The notes beneath the pieces were generated by a model that had not been told where the DNA came from, searched no databases, and worked only from the letters and a program-made list of their open reading frames with translations. The translations under genes and the position numbers were made by a program. Shown piece after piece: positions 42,672 through 51,769 of a DNA stretch of 64,000 nt (within the stretch, counting starts at the first letter, position 1; each line of letters begins with the position of its first letter). Source of the stretch: Litorimonas sp965205225. GTDB lineage: Bacteria > Pseudomonadota > Alphaproteobacteria > Caulobacterales > Maricaulaceae. Location of the stretch: the NCBI GenBank assembly GCA_965205225.1, contig CBDBFZ010000002.1:930001-994000 (forward strand). The letters are read 5' to 3'.

Positions 42672-43946
42672 ATGCATGTACTTCTCATCGGATCTGGCGG
42701 TCGTGAACACGCACTGGCCTGGAAAATCAATCAAAGCAACCTCGTGACGGAACTCACGGTTGCGCCTGGAAATGTGGGTCTGGCCGAAATTGCGAATATT
42801 GCTGACATAAAAGCGGACGATATCGAGGGTATCCTCGCTCTGGTGCAGCGCGATGGTTATGATTTCGTTATTGTTGGGCCTGAGCAACCGCTGGCGCTTG
42901 GCCTTGTTGACGCATTGAAGGTTTGCGGTGTGAAGGTCTTTGGACCCACACAGGCCGCCGCACAGCTAGAAAGTTCGAAGGCGTTCACCAAGAACTTCTG
43001 TGGTCGCTACAATATCCCGACCGCCGCCTACGGTGTCTTCACAGACATTAATGCGGCCAAAGCTTATCTGAAAACGATGGACGCTCCCTATGTGCTCAAA
43101 GCCGACGGCCTCGCCGCAGGCAAAGGTGTGGTCATTCCGGAAACTCTTAGCGAGGCCGAAGCCGAACTCAATGAATTTTTCTCCGGCAAATTTGGCAACG
43201 CCTCGACCCGAGTCGTGATTGAGGAATTCATGCGCGGTCCAGAGGCGAGCTTCTTCGCCATCTGCGACGGGAAAACCGCCTTGCCCCTGATCGCCGCGCA
43301 GGATCACAAGCGCGCTTATGAGGGCGACACGGGGCCTAATACGGGCGGCATGGGTGCTTACAGTCCAGCACCTGTATTCACGGACGCAGTGTTGGCCGAG
43401 ACTATGGAGCGGATCATCGCCCCGACCGTTTACGGCATGGTCAAGGACGGACATCCGTTCACAGGCGTCCTGTTTGCCGGACTGATGATTACCGATCAGG
43501 GACCTAAACTCATCGAATATAATGTTCGCTTCGGCGACCCGGAATGCCAAGTCATCATGCGGCGGATGCAAAGTGACCTGATGGACGTTCTAATTGCTGC
43601 GGAAGCGGGTAAACTCGATAGCGTCGAGGCTCCTACCTGGTTCAGCAATCCCGTCGTGAACGTCGTTCTCGCCGCGAAGGGTTATCCGGGGATTTATGAT
43701 AAAGGCACGGTAATTGAGGGCGTTCCGGCCGCGAATGCGTGCGATGATGTTGTTATCTTCCATGCCGGGACACGCCGAGGACGCAATTGCGGGAAATTGA
43801 AAGCCAATGGCGGGCGGGTCTTGAACATCACCGCTTCAGGCGAGACGCTGCGCAACGCAGTTGACCTCGCCTACCGTGTGATCGACAAGGATATTGACTG
43901 GCCAGACGGTTTCTGTCGACGTGACATCGCCTATCAGGCACTGTAG
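42672..43946 (+). CDS. purD: Phosphoribosylamine--glycine ligase
   Basis: 424 aa ATP-grasp enzyme of purine synthesis. The start MHVLLIGSGGREHALAWKI and the N-terminal domain IVGPEQPLALGLVDAL are typical. The ATP-grasp core has APYVLKADGLAAGKGVVIP and RVVIEEFMRGPEASFFAICDG, with DTGPNTGGMGAYSPAP and YNVRFGDPECQVIM as the metal-binding part. The last 60 residues have an unusual junction (HAGTRRGRNCGKLKANGGRV) but no frame break. A 10-bp tandem array starts directly after the stop. Confidence 0.96.
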   Translation: MHVLLIGSGGREHALAWKINQSNLVTELTVAPGNVGLAEIANIADIKADDIEGILALVQRDGYDFVIVGPEQPLALGLVDALKVCGVKVFGPTQAAAQLESSKAFTKNFCGRYNIPTAAYGVFTDINAAKAYLKTMDAPYVLKADGLAAGKGVVIPETLSEAEAELNEFFSGKFGNASTRVVIEEFMRGPEASFFAICDGKTALPLIAAQDHKRAYEGDTGPNTGGMGAYSPAPVFTDAVLAETMERIIAPTVYGMVKDGHPFTGVLFAGLMITDQGPKLIEYNVRFGDPECQVIMRRMQSDLMDVLIAAEAGKLDSVEAPTWFSNPVVNVVLAAKGYPGIYDKGTVIEGVPAANACDDVVIFHAGTRRGRNCGKLKANGGRVLNITASGETLRNAVDLAYRVIDKDIDWPDGFCRRDIAYQAL

Positions 43947-44006
43947 ACAGGGCTACACAGGGCTACACAGGGCTACACAGGGCTACACAGGGCTACACAG
44001 GGCTAC
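43947..44006 (+). repeat. Tandem array, six copies of a 10-bp unit
   Basis: ACAGGGCTAC repeated exactly six times, starting at the base after the purD stop codon. There are no spacers and no cas genes, so it is a minisatellite, not a CRISPR. Confidence 0.95.
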
Positions 44007-44009
44007 CGA

Positions 44010-44374
44010 TCACCTTCTTGCATCATATTGGTATAAATGCTGCCAAATTTCATTGGTTCTCTGCGGCGTGACTGGCCCCAAGATACCGCGAACTTCGTCC
44101 GGCCGGTGTTCCATCTGCGGGCCGTCTGTATGGAATATGAAATAGTTGAACATACTCCGCCACGCCGCACGCTCTAGCTCAGTTAGCTGACGCACAGCAA
44201 TCAGACTGAGCGTGAATGCTTCCATCGGAGATCGACTGATTTCGTGCCGATCACGCCACCAGAAATTGACAAGTATATTGAAGTCAAACTTCGCGCACAC
44301 ATGATGCCACCAGAGCGGAGGAATATAGAGCGCATCCCCGTCCCAGCTCAGCAACACGTGCCGTAGACAAAGCT
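44010..44374 (-). pseudogene. Cupin_8/JmjC-like protein, C-terminal fragment cut by an IS
   Basis: The frame open from the IS junction reads LLSWDGDALYIPPLWWHHV then FNILVNFWWRD, the second half of a cupin_8 (JmjC-like) Fe(II)/2-oxoglutarate oxygenase with its third metal His (HHV). The C-terminal 80 residues are helical. The first half, with the H-x-D site and start, is missing on the far side of copy C, so this is a truncated gene. Confidence 0.7.
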
Positions 44375-45715
44375 GGACACCTCGAAGAACGGGGTTTGGG
44401 GGCCAGTATAGAGGCGAATTTTATAATCGGCTCTCAGGTCAGGCTTCATAGAGTGACGCATGCGTGTCCACAGGCGTATTTTGGCATGATTTTGGCCCGC
44501 ATAAGCGGGGGTTTCCGGATTTTGAACAGAATCAGGCTATGGGCTGTCGTCGCTCATGGAAAACGAGGCGGCGGAAGTTGTAGCTTAGCTTGGCCATGGT
44601 GATCCGGCCAGCGGCCCTGGCCTGGCCGATTGAGCGCCTGGCCGATTGAGCGGATCGTGATCGCCATCGGCCCTTTCTCATATCCGAACACATGTTCAAC
44701 ACAGGCACGGATGGAGGATCGGGTCGCATTGCCGCGCCGAATGTGCTTTGCCATCGGTTTACCGCGGGGCTTCTTTCGATGGATGTTTGAACGATAGCCC
44801 TGCGCTTTCAGCCAGGCTTCGTTTTTGGCTGAGCGATAAGCTGTATCCGCCCAAACAGACTTTGAGCTGTTGGTGGCATCCAGAACCGATGTCAGTTCGT
44901 GCCCATCATAGCGGGCCGCATGGGTGCAGGTCTCTCCCCGGACAAAGCGCCATTTCCGGTCAATACTGATGTGGTTCTTGTACCCAAAGTGAGGGATGGA
45001 AATGTCGACAAGGCCTGCGTCCTGTTCCCCTTCTGCGCTCTTTCGCGCCCTGGAATAGCTGACCACCGCCCGTGCGTCGGTGTCTTTCTGTGCGGCCCTG
45101 GCAGGATCGCCCGCGCCAGATAGCGGACGCGCTTTCACCCGCCCTGGCCCGCTCTTTCTCTTCTTTCCTCATCCGTTGGCGCGGCGCTGACACCAAAGTG
45201 GCATCCACGATCTGACCTCCCGTAGGTTTGTAGCCGCGCTTGCAGAGTTGCTCTTCAAAAGCGGCAAACAGAGATTTGAAAGCACCAGACTGGGTCAGCT
45301 TTTCCTGGGTCAGCTTTTCACGGAACAGCCAAATCGTCTTTTGGTCCGGGGTCGGTTCACCGATCTGAAACCCCAGAAAACGCAACCAACTTAAACGATC
45401 CCGGATCAGAAATTCCATCCGTTCATCACTCAGATTGTGCATCGACGCCAGAACAAGCACCTTGAACATCGTGACCGGATCATAGGGTGGCCGACCGCCT
45501 TTGGCGCGAACCCCATAACCGAGGGCTTCCATCAGAACAGTTCGGAAAGCCTCAAAGTCCATATGACGCTCCAGCGCTTCAAGCGGATCACCTGTCGCCG
45601 ATAAGCGAGCAAGATGATCCGACAAGTCAAACAATCCAGGCGCGTGCATCATAAAATCCTCCCACAACCAGTAAATCAGATCACACAACAAAATATATGG
45701 TTCTTAGAGGCCTCC
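44375..45715 (-). mobile_element. IS5-group insertion sequence, copy C
   Basis: Same ends as copies A, B and D. Flanks AGCT and ATGT do not match. The right flank lies inside an IS427-type element at exactly the position where copy D's left flank lies. Confidence 0.9.
44554..45652 (-). pseudogene. IS5-group transposase of copy C, frameshifted
   Basis: It shares with copy B the altered ATCTGGCGCGGGCGATCC sequence (near 45115), giving the same one-base shift in the middle of the DDE domain, and the 15-bp EKLTQ duplication. The N-terminal part and C-terminal part are otherwise complete. Confidence 0.88.
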
Positions 45716-46529
45716 ATGTTCCTTCATTTTTGTCAGGAGCGCACATATGTCAGGTTATCAGGAACTTACGGATGAACAATGGGGCCGTTTAAAGTCTTAT
45801 TTGCCTTATGGGAGCACAGGGAAACGGGGTCGCAACGCCAATAACAGGCTTTTCATTGATGCTTTGTTGTGGATGGCCCGTTCGGGCGGGCGTTGGCGCG
45901 ATTTACCCGAACGGTTTGGGCGTTTTGACAGTGTCAAACGGCGTTATTATCTCTGGGTTGAGGCCGGGGTTTTAGAAGATGTCTTTAAGGCCTTGCGCAC
46001 CCACGCTGATCAAGAGTGGCTGATGATGGATGCCACAATTGTGCGGGCGCATGCCCAAGCGGCCGGGGCGCGGCATAAAAAAGGGGGCCTGATGCCCATG
46101 CATTGGGGCGTTCCAGGGGGGGCTTGACGACAAAAATACATGGGCTGACAGATGCATTGGGTTTACCTCTGCGCCTGATAGCAACGGGCGGGCACTGTAG
46201 CGAAATGACGCAAGCCGCCGCCTTATTGGCAGGGTTTAAGGCGGATCATGTCTTGGCGGATAAGGGCTATGATGGCCGGTGCGTTATAGACGCGGTGAAT
46301 GAGACCGGGGCTATGCCCGTTATTCCCTCCCGAAAAAATGCACGCAAGCCAAGGCAAACTGATATGTCTTTGTATAAGGAACGTAATATTATCGAGCGCT
46401 TCTTTGGCTATCTCAAACAGTTCCGGCGTGTGGTTACGAGATATGACAAGCATATCCAAAACTATATGGGCTTCGTCTATATCGCAGCTATCAAAATCTG
46501 GCTCAAATGATTAATGCTTCACTACGACC
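45716..46529 (+). mobile_element. IS5-family (IS427-type) element, left end lost
   Basis: The right end CTACGACC is followed by TAG, as in the complete copy at 48734-49595. The left about 45 bp are replaced by copy C, which joins at ATGTTCCTTC. Confidence 0.85.
45747..46510 (+). CDS. IS427-type transposase made by -1 frameshifting
   Basis: The first frame (MSGYQELTDEQWGRLKSYLP to GARHKKGG) is the N-terminal DUF4096-type part with the first DDE Asp in WLMMDATIVRAHAQ. It crosses AAAAAAG at about 46076. A slip by -1 there leads into GPDAHALGRSRGGLTTKIHG and the rest of the DDE domain (VLADKGYDG, KERNIIERFFGYLKQFRRV). This two-frame layout is normal for the group. The coding part appears intact although the IS left end is lost. 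Confidence 0.82.
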
Positions 46530-46627
46530 TAGGAGCTTGTAGAGTATCCTTATATTCCCATAGGGCGGGCTGAATTTATCCGGAATCAACATGTTTAAAA
46601 CTCAGAAAAAATCTCACAGGATATTTT

Positions 46628-48115
46628 ATGCCCAACTCTGGTAAATGGCGAGATAGCGCAAGATCTGCCAAAAGCTTGTCAAACTCAGGCGAAAACAGGA
46701 AGGCTCTGGCAATGCTTGAAAGCGCGCTGGAGAATTACCCGCAAAAAGCGGCACAAATTTGGTTATCGTACCAAAAAGCCATTGTATCATTGAAACTGGG
46801 AGAATTGGATGCGGTGCGCGAGTTGGTGATGGATTTGCTTGCTCCTGATAGCCCCATTAGAGATAATTATTCCAAAGCAATACTGCGAGGTTGGGTCCTC
46901 AACGCAATGTCAGAGGCGAACGATGTCGAGGGCATGGCCAGACTCCTGCCGGATCAATTTACGTTCAATACAACGCACGCACTGAATAAGCAGTCTATAA
47001 TTGGCAGACTGCATGGGCAGGCTGAGCGTATTCGACAACACCATGACCTGTTCCTCGATTCTGAACTGATCACACCCGATGCAAAACCTGCCTCACAACT
47101 TGTCCTTTCTAAACGAAGACCATCTTTCCGGCCCCCTGCAAAGACACACTATCCGGCAAGTATCAAACGTTTTCTGGATGACAACCCTTACGGACCTGCA
47201 GTCTCACTGTACACATTGACCAACTGTACAGCAATATTCTGGAACGGTTACTCTCTCTTTTTCGATGCAGTCGGTGGCTTTATCCGTGAGTGCTCCGATC
47301 GACTTCCGGTACTCCTGAACGGCAAGGTAAAGGACATGCTGAAAGAGACCCAGCCCGCTATCCCCGGGGTTTCAGCTTATATCGGCGATAGGTTCCAGAA
47401 TGGCAATTACTGCCATTGGATACTGGACTGGCTGCCCAGACTTTCGTTGTGCGAACGTGCAGGCCCCTTCGAAAATATCGTCAGTATAAGATTGGCAGCT
47501 GATTTCATGCGGGAAAGTCTGGATTTTCTCGGATATCAGGACAAAACCATAATAGCCATAAATAATACCCCATATGTTTGGCGGTTTGAGACCCTTCTGG
47601 TCCCGCGCGACCCTTTAAAATCCCTGAAGGACATTTATCAAATAAGAGATATATATCATCCCATGCACTTTTGCCACCCGGATTTACTGCAATGGTGGCG
47701 TTCAAGATGCCCTGCGCGCAAACCACACCGGAAACTCTACATCCCGCGCTTGAGCAAGCGTCTTGTTCTCAACGAGAAGGATTTGCTGGGTCTGCTTGAC
47801 GGCTTTGAGGTTTTTGATCCTGGCCGGCACAGCTTCGCAAAACAAATAAAAATGTTCAGCGAGGCGGAAATGGTTGTTGGCGCGCATGGTGCGGGATTGA
47901 CCAACCTTCTGTTTGCACCGGAAAGATGCCGGGTGCTGGAATTGTTCCCCGGCGTGGGAGGGAGTATTGCCTTTTTCTGTTTGGCGACCGCACTCAATCA
48001 CGACTACGACCTGGTCATGGCAGAGGCTCCGGCGGTGCTCCCGGAAGAACCAAATAATCTTTCCTTTACCGTCCCGCTGGAACAGGTCGGGCAATGGCTG
48101 CAAGGGAATGTCTGA
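46628..48115 (+). CDS. Glycosyltransferase family 61 (DUF563) protein
   Basis: 495 aa. The first 150 residues are helical with TPR-like spacing (ENRKALAMLESALENYPQKA). The C-terminal 300 carry the GT61 signature: NYCHWILDWLPRLSLCE, then KLYIPRLSKRLVLNE and MVVGAHGAGLTNLLFAPE. Such enzymes add sugars to capsular or surface polysaccharides. It lies between two IS427-type elements in the same orientation and beside an IS1595 remnant, and its composition is more AT-rich than the core genes. It is probably a transferred surface-modification gene carried as cargo. Confidence 0.85.
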   Translation: MPNSGKWRDSARSAKSLSNSGENRKALAMLESALENYPQKAAQIWLSYQKAIVSLKLGELDAVRELVMDLLAPDSPIRDNYSKAILRGWVLNAMSEANDVEGMARLLPDQFTFNTTHALNKQSIIGRLHGQAERIRQHHDLFLDSELITPDAKPASQLVLSKRRPSFRPPAKTHYPASIKRFLDDNPYGPAVSLYTLTNCTAIFWNGYSLFFDAVGGFIRECSDRLPVLLNGKVKDMLKETQPAIPGVSAYIGDRFQNGNYCHWILDWLPRLSLCERAGPFENIVSIRLAADFMRESLDFLGYQDKTIIAINNTPYVWRFETLLVPRDPLKSLKDIYQIRDIYHPMHFCHPDLLQWWRSRCPARKPHRKLYIPRLSKRLVLNEKDLLGLLDGFEVFDPGRHSFAKQIKMFSEAEMVVGAHGAGLTNLLFAPERCRVLELFPGVGGSIAFFCLATALNHDYDLVMAEAPAVLPEEPNNLSFTVPLEQVGQWLQGNV

Positions 48116-48191
48116 ATTGCATACATAAATCACACGCGTTCAAAATTAAGGATCATGCCTATTTTAAGAGGTTCCGTATGGAGCTAACTCA

Positions 48192-48563
48192 TTGTATGGT
48201 AATGAAAATCTCTATTATAAATATTTACACCTTTCTGAAGGTAAACTCTGCGAGATTATCCGCTATTTTGCCGCCTATCTAACAGCACGGCAGGCCGCAG
48301 AACTTTCCAGGGCCAATTGCAACACAATCAACCAGATTTACCGCGGGCTTCGTGAACGTATTCATTATGCCTGTGAGGTGGATCGCCCCCTATTGGGGGT
48401 TGTCGAAGTGGATGAAAGTTGGTTCGGGGTCAAGCGGGTTAAGGGCAAGAGAGGACGCGGGGCCTACGGTAAGACCTTTGTTTTTGGTGTCTATGAACGA
48501 GCCGGGCGGGTGTACACAGAAATCGTCTTGGATGGCTCCAAAACCACATTACAGGTAATTTAG
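48192..48563 (+). pseudogene. IS1595-family transposase, truncated
   Basis: Starting from a TTG, the frame has LHLSEGKLCEIIRYFAAYLT, a helix-turn-helix (ARQAAELSRANCNTINQIYR) and the DDE start VVEVDESWFGVKRVKGKRGR, FVFGVYERAGRVYTEIV. It stops at 48563 after TLQVI, about halfway through the catalytic domain, so the second Asp and the Asn/Glu are lost. Confidence 0.82.
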
Positions 48564-48635
48564 GGCGTCGTGCGGATAGATAGATTTACTTTGGGGATTC
48601 CCTTTGTGCTGGATTTGTGATTCACCAGAGTTGGA

Positions 48636-48718
48636 GGTATTATGCCAAAGCCAGAACCATTGAAGACTTTTGGAAAGTTATTGGAAACATATGTGATCAT
48701 CCGGGATGGGATAACTAA
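48636..48718 (+). pseudogene. IS630-like transposase C-terminal scrap
   Basis: AKARTIEDFWKVIGNICD resembles the IS630-type ending seen at 61100-61190 (PIDDLWEAIRNICD). Too short for certainty. Confidence 0.4.
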
Positions 48719-48733
48719 ACGCATAATGCTCTA

Positions 48734-49595
48734 GGCCGTAGTGAAGAGTTAACTTTTATTTTCTATAATGTTCCTTCATTTTTGTCAGGAGCGCACATAT
48801 GTCTGGTTATCAGGAACTTACGGATGAACAATGGGGCCGTTTAAAGCCTTATTTGCCTTATGGGAGCACAGGGAAACCGGGTCGCAACGCCAATAACAGG
48901 CTTTTCATTGATGCTTTGTTGTGGATGGCCCGTTCGGGCGGGCGTTGGCGCGATTTACCCGAACGGTTTGGGCGTTTTGACAGTGTCAAACGGCGTTATT
49001 ATCTCTGGGTTGAGGCCGGGGTTTTAGAAGATGTCTTTAAGGCCTTGCGCACCCACGCTGATCAAGAGTGGCTAATGATGGATGCCACAATTGTGCGGGC
49101 GCATGCCCAAGCGGCCGGGGCGCGGCATAAAAAAGGGGGCCTGATGCCCATGCATTGGGGCGTTCCAGGGGGGACGTTCCAAGGGCGGCCTGCCGACAAA
49201 AATACATGGGCTGACAGATGCATTGGGTTTAGCTCTGCGCCTGATAGCAACGGGCGGGCAGCGCAGCGAAATGACGCAAGCCGCTGCCTTATTGGCAGGG
49301 TTTAAGGCGGATCATGTCTTGGCGGATAAGGGCTATGATGGCCGGTGCGTTATAGACGCGGTGAATGAGACCGGGGCTATGCCCGTTATTCCGTCCCGAA
49401 AAAATGCACGCAAGCCAAGGCAAACTGATATGGCTTTGTATAAGGAACGTAATATTATCGAGCGCTTCTTTGGCTATCTCAAACAGTTCCGGCGTGTGGC
49501 TACGCGATATGACAAGCATATCCAAAACTATATGGGCTTCGTCTATATCGCAGCTATCAAGATCTGGCTCAAATGATTAATGCTTCACTACGACC
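48734..49595 (+). mobile_element. IS5-family (IS427-type) element, complete
   Basis: Terminal repeats GGCCGTAGTGAAG and the complement of CTTCACTACGACC, flanked by TA on both sides (a C-TA-G site). It gives the boundaries for the truncated copies at 45716 and 59189. Confidence 0.9.
48799..49576 (+). pseudogene. IS427-type transposase, out-of-phase second half
   Basis: The first frame equals the copy at 45747 up to the AAAAAAG slip site. A 14-bp duplication (CGTTCCAGGGGGGA before CGTTCCAAGGGCGG, about 49161-49188) follows, so a -1 slip now runs into a stop and only a +1 shift would reach the DDE half (MGLALRLIATGG...). The transposase is therefore probably inactive. Confidence 0.72.
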
Positions 49596-49603
49596 TAGAC
49601 AAT

Positions 49604-49635
49604 ATCTATGCGGGTACAAATCTATGCGGGTACAA
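49604..49635 (+). repeat. 16-bp tandem duplication
   Basis: ATCTATGCGGGTACAA twice in a row, between the IS right end and the amidohydrolase start. Confidence 0.9.
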
Positions 49636-49714
49636 GCGGGTTAGGCAATTCCGCTGGACGGGCGACAAGCTTTGCGGCAGCAAAGCCTTGACAGACGATA
49701 AATCGGGGAACGGC

Positions 49715-51034
49715 ATGACGAATATACTACAGGCTTTAATCACAACAAGCGCAGCAGCTCTTTTGCTCGCCGTTCCTGCCTTCGCTCACGGCGACGGACA
49801 TGACACGCATGAAGGCTTCACTCTGATCCATGCAGGAACCGTCATTGCGGTTCCGGGTGATGCGCCGCTGCGAAACCAGACGATCATCGTCAATGACGGC
49901 AAAATTGTCGGTATCGAGGCTGGATTTCTTCCGGACGATGAAGCCATCATCATTGACGGAAAAGACATGATCTTCATGCCCGGCCTGATAGACAGCCACG
50001 TCCATCTGCGCAGTGACCGCGATAGCGGATCGCGCTGGGATGTTGTGACGATGGAAGCGGGCGATGTAGCCCTTCAAGCCGCCGCGCACGCAAAAACCAC
50101 GCTCATGGCTGGTTTTACCGCTGTGCAGGATGTCGGCGGGCCAAAGGAAATCTTCGCGCTCCGACGGGCCATCAATAAGGGCATCGTTCCCGGGCCGCAT
50201 ATCCGTGCTGCAGGCTCCGCCATTTCCGCGACTGGCGGGCATGGCGATTTTCACGGCTTCAAGGGCGAGATTCTGGAGATGTATCAATCTCCGACGATCT
50301 GCGACGGTGTCGCGGATTGCCGCCGCGCCGTGCGTCAGGCCGTGAAGAACGGCGCGGATGTCATCAAGGTGACAGCCACAGGCGGCGTCCTATCCAATAC
50401 GAATGCCGGCACGGGTCAGCAATTGATGGATGATGAGTTGGAAGCGATTGTCCAGACAGCAGCCACAATGGGCCGGAAGGTCACGGCTCATGCCCATGAT
50501 AAAGGAGGTATTGATGCCGCGCTACGCGCGGGCATTCATTCCATCGAACATGGCTCTTTTTTGGATGAGGAGACGACCGCTCTATTCAAGAAACATAACG
50601 CCGTTTTGATCCCAACCGTTCTTGCCGGAAAAACCGTCGAAGAATGGGCCAATGATCCGGATACGTTCCTTCCGCCCAATTCAGTGAAAAAGGCGCTCGA
50701 GGTCGGACCGGCGATGCAGGATATGGCGCGACTCGCATGGCAGAACGGCGTCACCATCGCCTTCGGCACAGATACGGGCGTCTCTAAGCACGGGGATAAC
50801 GCCAAGGAATTTCAATATATGGTGGCCGCCGGAATGACTCCGATGGAAGCGATCCGCAGCGCAACCGTCATTGCGGCCAAACATATCGAAATGGACAACC
50901 GGATCGGCACGTTGGAAGCCAGTAAAGAAGCCGACATCATCGCTGTCGACGGCGACCCGCTAGCTGATGTCGCCGAGTTGATGGACGTTGATTTCGTGAT
51001 GAAGGGCGGTGTCGTCTACAAGCACAACCACTAA
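49715..51034 (+). CDS. Exported amidohydrolase-family metal-dependent hydrolase
   Basis: 439 aa from the ATG at 49715; upstream in-frame sequence belongs to the IS end. A signal peptide (ILQALITTSAAALLLAVPAFA) directs it to the periplasm. It has the amidohydrolase metal sites: GLIDSHVHLR (H-x-H), VTAHAHDKGGIDAALR, SIEHGSFLDEE and FGTDTGVSKHG (final Asp). TGGVLSNTNAGTGQQ marks the imidazolonepropionase/prolidase-like branch (PF01979). It probably cleaves dipeptides or cyclic amides; the substrate is not known. The promoter region is now occupied by an IS end and a tandem duplication, so expression may have changed. Confidence 0.88.
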   Translation: MTNILQALITTSAAALLLAVPAFAHGDGHDTHEGFTLIHAGTVIAVPGDAPLRNQTIIVNDGKIVGIEAGFLPDDEAIIIDGKDMIFMPGLIDSHVHLRSDRDSGSRWDVVTMEAGDVALQAAAHAKTTLMAGFTAVQDVGGPKEIFALRRAINKGIVPGPHIRAAGSAISATGGHGDFHGFKGEILEMYQSPTICDGVADCRRAVRQAVKNGADVIKVTATGGVLSNTNAGTGQQLMDDELEAIVQTAATMGRKVTAHAHDKGGIDAALRAGIHSIEHGSFLDEETTALFKKHNAVLIPTVLAGKTVEEWANDPDTFLPPNSVKKALEVGPAMQDMARLAWQNGVTIAFGTDTGVSKHGDNAKEFQYMVAAGMTPMEAIRSATVIAAKHIEMDNRIGTLEASKEADIIAVDGDPLADVAELMDVDFVMKGGVVYKHNH

Positions 51035-51057
51035 ATATTTATGACGGTCTGAAGTCT

Positions 51058-51762
51058 CTAGAACGATCCGCGTCTGATCCGCCGCTTCTGTCGGCGGGTC
51101 GGCAATCCGCCCTTACCCAGACCGTAGCGCATACGGCCGAGAACCTCTGCCGGATTGGGTAGACCCGCTCCCACTTTGCGAAGTTGCGCCTTGGTTTTTT
51201 CGAACTGCATGACATTGGCGATCCGGCGGTCAAGAAAGGCCCGCGCATCCGGTTTATCGGGCAAAGCATCAGACAGCCAGACGGGCGTGGTCGACCCGAG
51301 CACGACCGACAAGACAGTTCGCTTGGAATAGAAATTCGCATCGGTTGATATATCGCCAATCGCACGCCAAATCATGTCAGACGTCGACCAAGTGATCCTG
51401 GCCGCCGTCGCGATGCCGCCCGGCAAGGACAGGCGGGCTTGAGCGCGGCGCGCGGCGTCATCATGATGATCGATTTCTGACAGGCGTATCACGACAGCTT
51501 CTGTAACACGGTCACGGACCTTCATAGCGGCGAGATCAAGCGCTTCTATCTTCGCGCGAGCGGCGGCGTCCATTTGGTCGGACCAGAATTGGATCACGCC
51601 AATCACGCTGTCTGGAAAGTAGAGCCTGTCTGCCCCTTTTGGCAGGCCCGCTTTCTGCGCAGCTTTGGCCAGCATAACATCCGTCCAGCCGTCAAACGCC
51701 GCATCCGAAAGCGCTTTATCAAGAATAGAGGTTCTGGCCTGTTCCGGGGTCATGCTGGACAT
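51058..51762 (-). CDS. COQ9-family ubiquinone synthesis accessory protein
   Basis: 234 aa. It matches COQ9 proteins: a TetR-like N-terminal helical part (SILDKALSDAAFDGWTDVML) and the lipid-binding fold region with DRVTEAVVIRLSEIDHHD, SDMIWRAIGDISTDANFYSKR and VLGSTTPVWLSDA. COQ9 presents ubiquinone precursors to COQ7 in mitochondria and alphaproteobacteria. The very basic end (TRRQKRRIRRG) is extra. It is followed at 8 bp on the same strand by the ABC exporter genes, read before it. Confidence 0.9.
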   Translation of the reverse strand: MSSMTPEQARTSILDKALSDAAFDGWTDVMLAKAAQKAGLPKGADRLYFPDSVIGVIQFWSDQMDAAARAKIEALDLAAMKVRDRVTEAVVIRLSEIDHHDDAARRAQARLSLPGGIATAARITWSTSDMIWRAIGDISTDANFYSKRTVLSVVLGSTTPVWLSDALPDKPDARAFLDRRIANVMQFEKTKAQLRKVGAGLPNPAEVLGRMRYGLGKGGLPTRRQKRRIRRGSF

Positions 51763-51769
51763 ATGGGCC

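Noticed and set aside
43947..44006. Possible CRISPR array
   Set aside because: 10-bp units with no spacers and no cas genes; a simple tandem repeat.
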